Source of the DNA: JAFAMS01 sp963715815 | GTDB taxonomy: Bacteria > Vulcanimicrobiota > Vulcanimicrobiia > Vulcanimicrobiales > Vulcanimicrobiaceae | Assembly: GCA_963715815.1 (NCBI GenBank) | Contig: OY970278.1 | Location: 2,976,001-3,040,000, forward strand | Direction: 5' to 3' | DNA: 64,000 nucleotides | Shown here: piece by piece, positions 34,903 through 43,972 of the stretch | Position numbering within the stretch: the stretch's first letter is position 1 | Layout of the letters: each line of letters opens with the position of its first letter | Made by a program: the position numbers and the translations under genes | Notes under the pieces: generated by a model | Told to the model about the DNA's origin: nothing | Database searches by the model: none | What the model saw: the letters and a program-made list of their open reading frames with translations, nothing else

Positions 34903-36138
34903 ATGGCCGTCTTCCCCCCGGTCGACCTTCTGTCGCTCGCCGTTTACGGTGCGCTGGGCGGGGTCGTTCTCGTTGCGACACGGCTGCGGCCGTCGAACGC
35001 AATCGTCGCACTTATTGCGACGGCGCCGTTTGATTTCAGTCACGCCATCGGCGCGACCACGATCACCTTCGATAAGGTCGCGCTGCTGGCGGCAATCGCC
35101 GGACTTGGGTTGCGACGCCCGCGCGTAACGATTCCCCGTGCAATCGGCATCTCGATATTCTTCGTAATCATCGCGACGTTATTAACGCTCGCAGTCGCGG
35201 AGTATCGCGGCCCAGTATTGCGCGAGACGCTCAAATGGATTCAGTATTTGCTCATCTTCAGCGTCGCAGCTGCGGCGTGGCAGCTGGACCCGGATCGACG
35301 CAGGCTCGAGCTTACCGTCAGTATTACGGTAACGGTCGTTGCCGTTCTGGCCCTTGCGCAAGAGTTTATCGGCTCGCCGAGCGGTATCTGGTTCGAAGGC
35401 CACCCATTCCCACGCATCGCCGGACCGCTTGAAGGGCCGAATCAACTGGCCGGTTATCTCGGCATCGCACTACCGTTTCTGCTCATCTGGGCTCTCGAGC
35501 GCGTTTCGTGGATCAGGCTCGTTCCGAGCACGCTCGCCGCAATCGCATTGGTGTTGACGCTTTCGCGCAGCGGAATTGGATGTGCGATTGTCGCCGTCGC
35601 GATCGTCTTCGTCGTGCACCGCCGCGCGAATGCACGCATTCCGCTAATCATTGCGCTCGCGGCGAGCCTCCTCATCGCCATTAAGGTTCTCGTCAGCTGG
35701 CACGAAGGCGGTGTTTTCGAGCGCTTCTTCTCACTTGATGAAGTCCAACGCTCAGGCGGCGTTGGAATGCGAAGCACGTTGTGGCGCGCAGCCTACACGC
35801 TATGGACGCAGCATCCTATCCTTGGCGTCGGCGCCGGGAATTTCGAGCTGCTTTTGCCGACCGTGGGCGCGACCGGTCTTCGCACGCACGCAAACTCTTG
35901 GTATCTGCAATCGCTGGTCGAAGGCGGATTGCCGCTCCTGTTTGCGACGTGCGGGCTTGTGTGGGCGTCGATCGGAACGTTCATGCGCTCGCTGCGCAAT
36001 CCGCTTTGCCTTGCCGCGTTCGCTGCGAGCATCGCGTTTGCACTGCACGGGTTCGTCGACTATCTGGTCTTCTATCCGAAAGTCGCGATCATGTGGTTTG
36101 CGCTGCTTGGCATAGCCGCTCAGGAATCGCAAACGTAA
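34903..36138 (+). CDS. O-antigen ligase/polymerase family protein (Wzy/WaaL-like)
   Basis: A 411-residue multi-pass membrane protein paralogous to the gene at 22755-24078. Shared landmarks are LKWIQY, FIGSPSGIWFEGHPFPRIAG, GPNQLAGYLGIALPFLL, LTLSRSGIGCAI, GVGAGNFELLLPTVG and THANSWYLQSLVEGGLP. The Wzy_C-type large periplasmic loop with these Arg and His residues is typical of ligases joining lipid-linked glycans to lipid A core or to protein, or of polymerases. Two copies in one window suggest separate ligase and polymerase roles, or two glycans. The start lies 41 bases from the divergent phosphorylase start. Confidence 0.84.
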   Translation: MAVFPPVDLLSLAVYGALGGVVLVATRLRPSNAIVALIATAPFDFSHAIGATTITFDKVALLAAIAGLGLRRPRVTIPRAIGISIFFVIIATLLTLAVAEYRGPVLRETLKWIQYLLIFSVAAAAWQLDPDRRRLELTVSITVTVVAVLALAQEFIGSPSGIWFEGHPFPRIAGPLEGPNQLAGYLGIALPFLLIWALERVSWIRLVPSTLAAIALVLTLSRSGIGCAIVAVAIVFVVHRRANARIPLIIALAASLLIAIKVLVSWHEGGVFERFFSLDEVQRSGGVGMRSTLWRAAYTLWTQHPILGVGAGNFELLLPTVGATGLRTHANSWYLQSLVEGGLPLLFATCGLVWASIGTFMRSLRNPLCLAAFAASIAFALHGFVDYLVFYPKVAIMWFALLGIAAQESQT

Positions 36139-36143
36139 TCGCT

Positions 36144-36169
36144 GTCCCTCGACTTCGCTCGGGATGACA
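36144..36169. repeat. REP-like element supplying the start codon of the next gene
   Basis: The sequence runs from GTCCCTCGACTTC to GCTCGGGATGACA and is identical over 26 bases to the copy inside pgk (48784-48809). It lies six bases after the stop of the ligase-like gene. The ATG at 36164-36166, inside the repeat, is the first possible start of the following membrane protein. Confidence 0.8.
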
Positions 36170-37438
36170 ACGGCGTGGTTCGTACCGCTCGTCATTGTTA
36201 TTGGTGCGATTGCGTCGCATTTTGCGTTTCCTGCGCTGCACAAGCCGGATGCCGCTCTCACGCAGCCGATAGCCGTCGTCACCGGATGGGGTTGGTCGGG
36301 CGTCGTTGCCTGGGCGATCTATTTTGCGACGATGCTCGTCGCCGGCATCGGCTATTGGCTCGCGATCGTTCGAAGCCGGAACACCCCGCTTGTCGCGATT
36401 CTGGCTTCCAGCGCGGCCGCGTGTTGCGCGGCGTTCGCGTTTCGATTCATCTTCTCGAGCGACGTATATGTGTATGCGGCATACGGTGCATTGTCGGCGG
36501 CCGGGAAAGATCCATACCTCTACTACACCTTTCCGCCGCTGCAGCTTATCAATACGCAATGGACGCATGCGATTGGTTTTGAATGGCCGTCCTTGCCCGC
36601 ATGCGTCTACGGTCCGGCATTCATCGCGCTCGCGCGCACAATCGTCGTCGCGACGCATTTCGATCTTCCGCGGACGCTGCTCGCACTGCGTGCGATCGAA
36701 ATCGCGGCGTTCATTGCGGCCATTGGCGTCACCGCCCACGTTCTTCCGAATCGCGGCCGGTTGCTCGCGGCAGTCATCGGGCTGAACCCGGTCGTCATCT
36801 CGACCGTCGCGGACGGCCACAACGATGCGCTCATTCTCTTTGTCATCGCGCTCGGTGCATTCATCGCCATTCGTAAGCCGGAACTTGCCGCAGTTCTGGC
36901 GGGCGCATCGACGCTCATCAAAGCGACGGGCGCAGTCGCGACGCTTGCGCTCGCCTACGCTGTGAAGAACCGGCGATTTACGACTTGGGCGTGCGGCGCA
37001 ATCCTCGCGAGCGTTCTCGTGCAGCTGCTGGCAACGCAGCTCGCGGGCGGTTACCGGACTGCGGCGCCGACTGATTTCGTCGGCTCCGCCGGCGCGGCGA
37101 TTGCGATCGGCATACGCGGACTGATTGCGCTCGCACTTGTCGCTCGCGCGCTCTACAACGCGTCTAGGGGAGATCGCGCTGCGGCCCTTGCCGCTGCCGC
37201 CCTCGTAGTCTGGGCACTCTATCCCCAGGACTACCCGTGGTACGGCGTATGGCTGCTCCCCTTGGCAGCGTTCACGCTCGAGCAGCGGGAAGGCCCCGTA
37301 CTCGTGCTGCTGACGTTTAGCAGCACACTGCGTTACCTCTCAGACGCCTATGGGTTCGCGCCGGCGGCTCCGTGGCTCGAACTCTTTGCCCTGGTGACCC
37401 CGCTGGCCGGCTATTTGAGGGAACCATACCCCACGTGA
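36164..37438 (+). CDS. GT-C-like polyprenyl-phosphate-dependent glycosyltransferase (GT87-type)
   Basis: A 424-residue membrane protein with about eleven helices. After the second or third helix the loop reads FSSDVYVYAAYGALSAAGKDPYLYY, with an Asp in the position of the catalytic residue of GT87/mannosyltransferase-type enzymes. VYGPAFIAL, LNPVVISTVADGHNDALILF, KATGAVATLALAY and YPQDYPWYGVWLLPL are further typical elements. It probably transfers a mannose or related sugar from a polyprenyl-phosphate donor outside the membrane, possibly supplied by the GT2 enzyme at 32667-33653. The ATG start is inside a REP-like repeat. Its stop overlaps the GTG of the following gene (GTGA). Confidence 0.78.
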   Translation: MTTAWFVPLVIVIGAIASHFAFPALHKPDAALTQPIAVVTGWGWSGVVAWAIYFATMLVAGIGYWLAIVRSRNTPLVAILASSAAACCAAFAFRFIFSSDVYVYAAYGALSAAGKDPYLYYTFPPLQLINTQWTHAIGFEWPSLPACVYGPAFIALARTIVVATHFDLPRTLLALRAIEIAAFIAAIGVTAHVLPNRGRLLAAVIGLNPVVISTVADGHNDALILFVIALGAFIAIRKPELAAVLAGASTLIKATGAVATLALAYAVKNRRFTTWACGAILASVLVQLLATQLAGGYRTAAPTDFVGSAGAAIAIGIRGLIALALVARALYNASRGDRAAALAAAALVVWALYPQDYPWYGVWLLPLAAFTLEQREGPVLVLLTFSSTLRYLSDAYGFAPAAPWLELFALVTPLAGYLREPYPT

Positions 37439-37977
37439 TCTTTCGCCTGATCATCTTCACCCTCGGATTCGCGTTAGGCGCCGCTGCGCAGGCGGTTGCG
37501 CAATTGTCGACCCCCGCACCGGAGCCGCAGCCGGAAATCAGCGCGAGCGCCGCACCGACTGCCGCGCCCACGCCGACGGAGACGCCGAGCGCCACGCCCG
37601 CACCAACAGCATCACCCTCGCCGACGGCGACACCAGAAAATCCGTACAAGTACATCGTTGAGCCGACGCCCGATCCGAATGCAACAGCCGGCGCGCCGCA
37701 GATCGTGCGCATCGAGATCATCGACAAGACGGTGCACATCGGCGGTCAGTTCGCGTGCCGCATCACAACGTCGTTAAACGTTGCGAATCTGGTGCTCTCG
37801 GTTGAGGGGCACGATATTTCGATTCCCAAAGCCCAAGACGGAGTTTTTGCTGGCATTCAAACGATTCCGGGATTCATTCCGCCCTGGTTCCTGAAGACGT
37901 ATCAGGTCACGTTCAATGCGCTTACGGCGGACGGAAAAAAAGCGAGCACGACCATTCCGATCACGCTCGCCTATTGA
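37435..37977 (+). CDS. Exported protein with Pro/Thr linker and C-terminal Ig-like domain
   Basis: A 180-residue protein. It has a signal peptide (MIFRLIIFTLGFALGAAAQA), then a long Pro/Thr/Ala/Ser linker at about residues 22-75, then a beta domain of about 90 residues. The domain is paralogous to the lipoprotein at 32065-32673: VHIGGQFACRITTSLNVANL against IHSGETVSGYVTTSDNVSAV, and IPGFIPPWFLKTYQVTFNAL against VPDLPFFLKGNYTLQVIARV. GTG 37435 overlaps the upstream TGA, and GAGGGAA lies just before it, so the start is well supported. It is probably anchored or loosely held at the cell envelope. Function is unknown; co-translation with a GT-C gene suggests an envelope glycan link. Confidence 0.72.
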   Translation: MIFRLIIFTLGFALGAAAQAVAQLSTPAPEPQPEISASAAPTAAPTPTETPSATPAPTASPSPTATPENPYKYIVEPTPDPNATAGAPQIVRIEIIDKTVHIGGQFACRITTSLNVANLVLSVEGHDISIPKAQDGVFAGIQTIPGFIPPWFLKTYQVTFNALTADGKKASTTIPITLAY

Positions 37978-37990
37978 ACGTATCCCGCGT

Positions 37991-39028
37991 TTAGAGGCTG
38001 ATGACCGCTTCGCTGCCCCTCGGCGTCGCTCGGCGTGACAAAACCGGAACTTCGTCGCCCAGCGGGATGCCTGGGATCAGGTAGCCGCGGACATAGTCGG
38101 CAATTCCGTCCTCGAGCGAGGTGATCGGCCGGTCGTAGCCTGAGGACCGGAGCTTGTCGATCGTGGCCTGCGTCGCGTATTGATAGCGTCCGCGCAGCGT
38201 TTCGGGCATCTCGATGAAGCGGATGTCAGGCTTGCGCCCCATCGCCGTAAACACTGCGCCGACAAGATCGAGCCACGTCCGCGCCGCCCCCGAGCCTACA
38301 TTGAAGAGGCCGTGCGCGCTCGGCGTGTTCGCGAGGTGCACCGTCATCGCGACCGCGTCCTTGACGTAAATGAAGTCGCGTGTTTGTTCGCCGTCCGCAA
38401 TCTCCGGACGGTAACTCTTGAAGAGTCCGACCCATCCGTCGCGCGTGATGCTCTCGTACGCTTTGTGGACGACTGAGCGCATGTCGCCTTTGTGATCTTC
38501 GTTGGGACCGTAGACGTTGAAATATTTCAGACCGACGATGCGATCGAGCATTCCAGTGCGCGCGGCGTACACATCGAAGATATGCTTTGAAAATCCGTAT
38601 TTGTTGAGCGGCCGCAACTCCGAAGATTCGAGATCTTCGCGCAGGCCGTGCTCGCGCGCGCCGTATGTTGCGCCGGAGCTTGCATATACGAAGCGGCGGC
38701 CTTTGGCGACCGCCCACTCGGCAAGCATCTTCGTATAGCCGAAGTTGTTGCGGATCAGATAACTTGCGTCGCTCTCCGTCGTCGACGAACATGCGCCGAG
38801 ATGAAAGATGGTCGAGATTTCGTCAAGCTTACCGGGCGTTTCACTTACGATCTTCGCCAGATCGTCAGCTTCAAGGTAGTCGCGAAAACGCAGCGGAACG
38901 AGATGACGCCATTTCTCGCCGGTACCCAAGCGATCGACGACGAGAATATCATCGAAGCCGCGCCGATTTAGCTCCCAAATGAGCGCGCTTCCAATAAAGC
39001 CCGCGCCCCCGGTAACAAGGATCCGCAT
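37991..39028 (-). CDS. hldD: ADP-L-glycero-D-manno-heptose 6-epimerase
   Basis: A 345-residue SDR. It has MRILVTGGAGFIGSALIWEL, then DILVVDRLGTGEKWRHL, IFHLGACSSTTESDASYLIR, FVYASSGATYG, PLNKYGFSKHIFD (catalytic YxxxK) and NVYGPNEDHKGDMRSV, an almost complete match to HldD. It makes ADP-L-glycero-D-manno-heptose for the LPS inner core, and so is good evidence for an LPS-bearing outer membrane. The protein is some 15-20 residues longer than usual. The tail PVLSRRATPRGSEAVISL is encoded by a degenerate REP-like element (38013-38040). ATG 39028 is at the motif start and is divergent from mfd, 36 bases away. Confidence 0.94.
   Translation of the reverse strand: MRILVTGGAGFIGSALIWELNRRGFDDILVVDRLGTGEKWRHLVPLRFRDYLEADDLAKIVSETPGKLDEISTIFHLGACSSTTESDASYLIRNNFGYTKMLAEWAVAKGRRFVYASSGATYGAREHGLREDLESSELRPLNKYGFSKHIFDVYAARTGMLDRIVGLKYFNVYGPNEDHKGDMRSVVHKAYESITRDGWVGLFKSYRPEIADGEQTRDFIYVKDAVAMTVHLANTPSAHGLFNVGSGAARTWLDLVGAVFTAMGRKPDIRFIEMPETLRGRYQYATQATIDKLRSSGYDRPITSLEDGIADYVRGYLIPGIPLGDEVPVLSRRATPRGSEAVISL
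38013..38040. repeat. Degenerate REP-like element encoding the HldD tail
   Basis: The sequence CTGCCCCTCGGCGTCGCTCG followed by GCGTGACA resembles the GTCCCTCGACTTCGCTCGGGATGACA repeat with several substitutions. It lies in the last codons of hldD, read in reverse as SRRATPRGSEAV, beyond the point where HldD homology ends. Confidence 0.5.
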
Positions 39029-39064
39029 CCCCCGTCTTTCGCGATGTGCTAGCATAGAAACTCC

Positions 39065-42000
39065 GTGCCCCTAGCCACCCCCGTCCTGTATCGTTCATTT
39101 GCGGCTCTGCTCGACCGATTGCGGTCATCGAGCGGTGCCGCTGCATTCGCTTTGCACGAAACGGGCGCCGCGGCACGACCCTATTTACTATCGGGCATCT
39201 TCAAAGCGCTCGGCGACCAGATGCTGGTCGTCGTGCCGACCGCCGACGTCGCGGAACGCACGTTCGCCGATCTACTCTACTATCTCGCCGAGGGTGAAAA
39301 CGGCCCGGTGGCGTTGGTGCGGCCGCGCGACGAAAGTATCGGCGCGCTCGAAAGCCCATCGGAACGCAGCGCGCGCATGACCCTGCTCGCCGATCTGTCT
39401 GCGCGACGCTCCATGATCGTCGTCGCTCCGGTTGCAGCACTCCGTCAGTATCTGATGCCGCGCGAGATCTTCGAGAGTCTCATTTTCTCCATCGAACGCG
39501 GCGCAAGCGCCGGATTTGAAGAGACGCAGCAGCGTCTGTTCACTCTCGGCTATCATCGCGTCGACGTCGTTGGTGCGGCCGGCGAATACGCCGTGCGCGG
39601 CGGACTCATCGACGTCTTTGCGGCGACCGCCGAGAAACCGGTCCGCGTTGAATTCTTCGGCGACGACGTCGACAGCATTCGACCCTTCGATCTGCAATCG
39701 CAGCGCAGCGATGCAGGCGAGCCGCTGGCGCAGGTCACGATTGCGCCCTGGGGCGAGATCCCGCGCGAATCCATTTACCGCGAGCGCGTCAGCGAGCGTG
39801 TCGACGGCGAGCCCGGCGTTGTCTCGGCCGTTCGCGCGTATCTTGCGACCGGCGCGGATGTTCCTGAAGCGTGGCTTTCGCTTGCCTATGACCGGCATGC
39901 GACGCTCTTCGATTATCTTTCCAAGCGCGCGCTCGTCGTTTTGCAAGAGCCGCAGATGCTCGCGACGATCGATGAGAGCTTGAGCCAAGAGCGCTCGCGC
40001 GAGCAAGAAGTCTTGCTTGCGGGTGTCGAGTCGGGCGAGCTTGACGTGCGTACGGACGAAGTCGGCGAAGCCTTGCTCGCGGATGTCATCGCGCCGTATC
40101 CGAATTTGCCGGCGCTGCGCGATGAGCTCGCTCAAGCGACGACGCTCGTGATTGCCGGTGCAATCGAAGGGGACGCGGCCGAATCGTGGTTGCCGCGCGT
40201 CCTTGAACGCTTTGCGCTCGAGACGCGTCCGGTCGAGCACTTCCAACGCCGCATCGATGCATTCATGACGTCCGTGCGCGAATGGATGGAAGCGGGCGAC
40301 ACCGTCTGGTTGACGGTCACCGGCGCTTCGCGCTTGCACGAGATGCTGCAAGGTGCGGGCATCGATACGCAGCGCGGCATGCCGCGTGCGCTGCTCGGCA
40401 ACGCCGCCGTTTACGTCGATCAAGGTTCGATCGATGCAGGCTTCTCGATTCCGGCATTACGTTTGCACGTGCTCGGGGATCGCGAGATCTACGGCCAGCA
40501 AGCACGCCGCGTCAAACTGCGTGCCGTCAAAGAAGGCGTTCCGGTCACGCTTTCCGATCTTTCGGTCGGCGATTTCATCGTGCACGCAGTGCACGGCATC
40601 GGACAATATCTCGGCCTGCGCACCGAGACGATTCTCGGCACGACGAGTGACTATCTCTCCCTGCAATACGCGGGCAACGACCGCATGCTCGTCCCCGTGC
40701 ACCAAATGCACATGGTGACGAAATACAACTCCGGTGAGGGCCACGCGCCGCGTCTCTCGCGCATGGGCGGCGGCGACTGGGCGCGCGCCAAGAGCCGCGT
40801 CAGCGAGCAGCTCGCGAAAATTGCCGACGACCTCGTCGCGCTCTACGCCGAGCGTGAATCGGCGCCGGGCTATTCGTTCGGTCCCGATGCGCCATGGCAA
40901 TCCGAGCTCGAAGAAGCCTTTCCGTATACGGAGACGCCCGATCAGCTCAAAGCGATCGTCGAGGTCAAAGGCGACATGGCGGCGTCGCGGCCGATGGATC
41001 GTCTCGTGTGCGGCGATGTCGGCTACGGCAAGACGGAAGTCGCAATTCGCGCCGCGTTCAAGGCCGTGCTCGCGAAAAAACAAGTTGCTATTCTCGTCCC
41101 GACAACGTTGCTCGCATCACAACACTTCCGCAACTTCAGCGCGCGCTTCGCGAGCTTCCCGGTGCAAGTTGCCGAGCTTTCACGCTTCCGGACGAAAAAA
41201 GAGCAGCAAGCGACCTTGCGTGACGTCGCCGACGGAAAGATCGACATCGTCATCGGCACGCACCGGCTCTTACAGAAAGACGTCGTCTTCAAAGATCTCG
41301 GCCTGCTCGTGATCGACGAAGAACAACGTTTCGGCGTCATGCACAAAGAGCGGCTCAAACAGCTGCGCGCGAGCGTCGACGTGCTGACGCTCTCGGCGAC
41401 GCCGATTCCGCGAACGCTGCACATGTCGTTGCTCGGTGTGCGCGATCTCTCGCTCATTCAAACCGCACCGGCCAATCGGCTCTCGACGAAGACGGTCGTC
41501 GTGCCGTCGAGTGACTCGGTCGTGCAGCGCGCGATCATGGCCGAGCTGGATCGCGGCGGACAAGTCTATTTCGTGCACAACCGGATCGAGACGATCTATG
41601 CGGTAGCCAAAGCCCTCGAACAGCTCGTTCCGAAAGCCCGCATCGGGATCGGACACGGACAGATGGGCGAGACCGAGCTTGGACCGGTCATGCAGCGCTT
41701 CATCGACGGCGAGGTCGACATCTTCGTCTCGACAACGATCATCGAGAACGGCCTCGACATCCCTAACGTCAATACGATCATCATTACCGACGCTGATAAA
41801 TTCGGACTCGCCGATCTCTACCAGCTCCGCGGACGCGTCGGGCGTTCGAATCAACAAGCCTATGCGTATCTGCTGTATCAGGCGCACAAAGCACTCACCG
41901 AAGAAGCCAAAGCGCGGCTCGAGGCGATCCGCGAATTCACGCATCTCGGCAGCGGGATGCAAATCGCCATGCGCGATCTCGAAATCCGCGGTGCAGGCAA

Positions 42001-42556
42001 TCTACTCGGACGAGCCCAGAGCGGTTTCATCGGCGCGGTCGGTTTCGAAACGTACTGCTCGCTGCTTGCGGATGCGGTCGCGGAGCGGCGCGGGCGCGCG
42101 AAAGACACGCTCGAGCAGCGCCGCGAAGCCGTTATCGACATCAAGATCGATGCGTTCATTCCGGCCGACTATATTCCGCAAGTCTCGCAGAAGATCGCCG
42201 TCTACCAGCAGCTTGCGGGTGCGCGCAGCGAAGAGCAAGTCGAAGAAATCGCAGCCGGCGTACGCGACCGATTTGGCGCATTCCCCGATGAGTTCCGCGA
42301 CCTCGTTGAGATTACGAAGCTGCGCACGATCGCGCTTCGCAAGAACATCACGCGCGTCGTGATCGACGAGCGTCGCTTGACCTTCGGCGTCGGTAGCGGC
42401 TTTGCGCTCGAGCCGACCGCGATTCCGCGCTTGCAGTCGCTCACTAAGAATCGCTTCCGGTTCGGCGACGGAAAAATCACGGTCGACCTGCCCACGCGCA
42501 TCGAATCGCCGCGAGAAGCTTTTCCGCTCGTACGACAACTCGTCGAGGCACTCTAA
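39065..42556 (+). CDS. mfd: Transcription-repair coupling factor
   Basis: A 1163-residue DNA translocase of normal family length. The N-terminal UvrB-like region includes VDVVGAAGEYAVRGGLIDVF. The CarD-like RNA-polymerase-interacting module is at about residues 495-560 (SVGDFIVHAVHGIGQYLG, LSLQYAGNDRMLVPVHQM). The RecG-like motor has GDVGYGKTEVAIRAAFKA (Walker A, about residue 651), VIDEEQRFGV (Walker B, about 749), LSATPIPRTLHMSL, then FVSTTIIENGLDIPN and QLRGRVGRSNQQAYAYLLY. The C-terminal TRCF domain follows. Mfd removes RNA polymerase stalled at lesions and recruits UvrA. The GTG start is 36 bases from the divergent hldD. The gene has no frameshift over 3.5 kb, in contrast to disturbed neighbours. 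Confidence 0.97.
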   Translation: MPLATPVLYRSFAALLDRLRSSSGAAAFALHETGAAARPYLLSGIFKALGDQMLVVVPTADVAERTFADLLYYLAEGENGPVALVRPRDESIGALESPSERSARMTLLADLSARRSMIVVAPVAALRQYLMPREIFESLIFSIERGASAGFEETQQRLFTLGYHRVDVVGAAGEYAVRGGLIDVFAATAEKPVRVEFFGDDVDSIRPFDLQSQRSDAGEPLAQVTIAPWGEIPRESIYRERVSERVDGEPGVVSAVRAYLATGADVPEAWLSLAYDRHATLFDYLSKRALVVLQEPQMLATIDESLSQERSREQEVLLAGVESGELDVRTDEVGEALLADVIAPYPNLPALRDELAQATTLVIAGAIEGDAAESWLPRVLERFALETRPVEHFQRRIDAFMTSVREWMEAGDTVWLTVTGASRLHEMLQGAGIDTQRGMPRALLGNAAVYVDQGSIDAGFSIPALRLHVLGDREIYGQQARRVKLRAVKEGVPVTLSDLSVGDFIVHAVHGIGQYLGLRTETILGTTSDYLSLQYAGNDRMLVPVHQMHMVTKYNSGEGHAPRLSRMGGGDWARAKSRVSEQLAKIADDLVALYAERESAPGYSFGPDAPWQSELEEAFPYTETPDQLKAIVEVKGDMAASRPMDRLVCGDVGYGKTEVAIRAAFKAVLAKKQVAILVPTTLLASQHFRNFSARFASFPVQVAELSRFRTKKEQQATLRDVADGKIDIVIGTHRLLQKDVVFKDLGLLVIDEEQRFGVMHKERLKQLRASVDVLTLSATPIPRTLHMSLLGVRDLSLIQTAPANRLSTKTVVVPSSDSVVQRAIMAELDRGGQVYFVHNRIETIYAVAKALEQLVPKARIGIGHGQMGETELGPVMQRFIDGEVDIFVSTTIIENGLDIPNVNTIIITDADKFGLADLYQLRGRVGRSNQQAYAYLLYQAHKALTEEAKARLEAIREFTHLGSGMQIAMRDLEIRGAGNLLGRAQSGFIGAVGFETYCSLLADAVAERRGRAKDTLEQRREAVIDIKIDAFIPADYIPQVSQKIAVYQQLAGARSEEQVEEIAAGVRDRFGAFPDEFRDLVEITKLRTIALRKNITRVVIDERRLTFGVGSGFALEPTAIPRLQSLTKNRFRFGDGKITVDLPTRIESPREAFPLVRQLVEAL

Positions 42557-42557
42557 G

Positions 42558-43929
42558 ATGAAACCCGGCGCAGCTTTTGCCGTCGCGTTTTTCTGCATAT
42601 TGGTGGGGTGCACTTCGCCTCCAACCACGATGCCCAATCCCGGCGCGTCCACCTCCTACACGGTCACGCTCGGAACCGACTCGAATCCGACTTCTGTTCT
42701 GCTCGGCGTAGGCAGTGGCGTGGGTGTGAAGGGCGATCTGCGATACGGAATGGCGCACGCACAGCCGAATACGACGATTCAGTTCGACGTCAAACGAATC
42801 GCCGGCAACAATCCGGCTCTGTGTGTCCAACAATGCGTGCACGATTACGCTGTCGGGTCCGCTTCCAATCATCGAAAACAACCTTACGATCGACGGCGGA
42901 GCGTTTGGGCGAATCACGATTGACGGCGCCGGAAAATACCGCGCGTTCTTTGCCGATAGCGGCAGCATTGTCATCGACAATTTGCAAATTCAAAACGTCA
43001 CGGCGAAGGGCGGCGACGGCGGTTACCCCTGGGGAGGCGGAGGCGCCGGCCTCGGTGCCGGCATCTTTGTGAATCAGGCAACTGCCAGCGTCAGCGTCAG
43101 CGACGATTTCTTCGTCAACTGCCAGGCAATCGGCGGAGCCGGTGCCGGCGGCGGCAATCCCGGCGATCCTTCGTTCGGGGGTGGCGGCGGCGGGGGCGGT
43201 CTCGGTGGCAACGGTGGCGGCCGCACACTTTCCAGCCCAAGTGATTTGGGTGGATCGGGCGGTGGAGGGCTGCTGCAAGCGGGCGACACCGCCACAACCA
43301 GCGGCGGCGCTTTTGGCGGGTCTGGCTACGGGCCCTCTGCCGGAAGCGGCGGCACAGCGCCGAGCGGTAATGGAGCGAATGGCGGCCCCGGCGGGGGTGG
43401 CGGCGGCGGTGGTGGCGGCGGCATCAACGTCGATGGGACTGGCGGAACGGGCGGGTTCGGCGGCGGAGGCGGTGGCGGCGGCGCCGCCTTAGCTAACATC
43501 CCAACCGGATTCGGCGGCGCCGGGGGCTTTGGCGGCGGTGGCGGCGGCGGGGGTGAAGGCGGAAATGGCGGTCCCGGCGGCGGTGGAGCTACCGGTTATA
43601 CCAACGGCGGCGGACAGGGCGGAGCACTCGCGACGATCTCAGGCGGGTCCGGAAAAACCACGAACTCAAACGGCACCGGAGGCGGCGGGGGCGCCGCAGC
43701 CGGGCCGGCGATCTTCGTGAACGCCGGGAGTATCCAGACTGCGAGCAGCGGTGCAATTCAGTGCTCGGCCACAGGGGGAACCGTCCCGTACCAGACTCAA
43801 GCGAGTCCAGGCGGCGCGGACTCGACGCCGGTCTTCAATTATGCCGGCAGCGTGAACGGCTCAACGACCGTGGGGCCCGTCCCGGCCGCCTTGGGGACGT
43901 CGGCACCGATGGCGCTCGTGCGGCGTTAA
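42558..43929 (+). CDS. Gly-rich beta-helix surface lipoprotein, one frameshift near 42825
   Basis: About 456 residues once joined. It opens MKPGAAFAVAFFCILVGC, a lipoprotein signal with lipobox LVGC, and YGMAHAQPNTTIQFDVKRI. The frame then shifts by one base and continues NNACTITLSGPLPIIENNLT, IDGGAFGRITIDG and SIVIDNLQIQNVTAKGGDGG. This opening is the usual start of right-handed beta-helix (polymorphic outer-membrane or adhesin-like) proteins. Residues about 160-390 are dominated by Gly, with many GGxGGxGG runs like PE_PGRS-type domains. The C-terminus (ALGTSAPMALVRR) is not a barrel. It probably sits on the outer membrane as an adhesin or matrix component. It starts one base after the mfd stop and ends in a GC-rich hairpin. 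Confidence 0.7.
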
Positions 43930-43949
43930 GCCGGGGAGGAACCCCCGGC
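43930..43949 (+). terminator. GC-rich hairpin after the beta-helix lipoprotein gene
   Basis: GCCGGGG (43930-43936) pairs with CCCCGGC (43943-43949) around a six-base loop AGGAAC, directly after the TAA at 43927-43929. There is no adjacent T-run; the nearest is TTTT about 22 bases later. It may be an attenuator or RNA-stabilising hairpin rather than a classical terminator. Confidence 0.42.
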
Positions 43950-43972
43950 ACCCCTACGAACCCCCGCCTGTT

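Noticed and set aside
39272..40423. A 383-codon open frame antisense to mfd
   Set aside because: It is rich in Arg, His and Ala with no recognisable motif and lies wholly opposite conserved mfd sequence; it is a by-product of GC-rich codon use.
43130..43720. Possible tandem repeat or CRISPR-like array
   Set aside because: The repetition comes from GGC/GGT glycine codons in a coding frame; there are no regular spacers or conserved repeat units.
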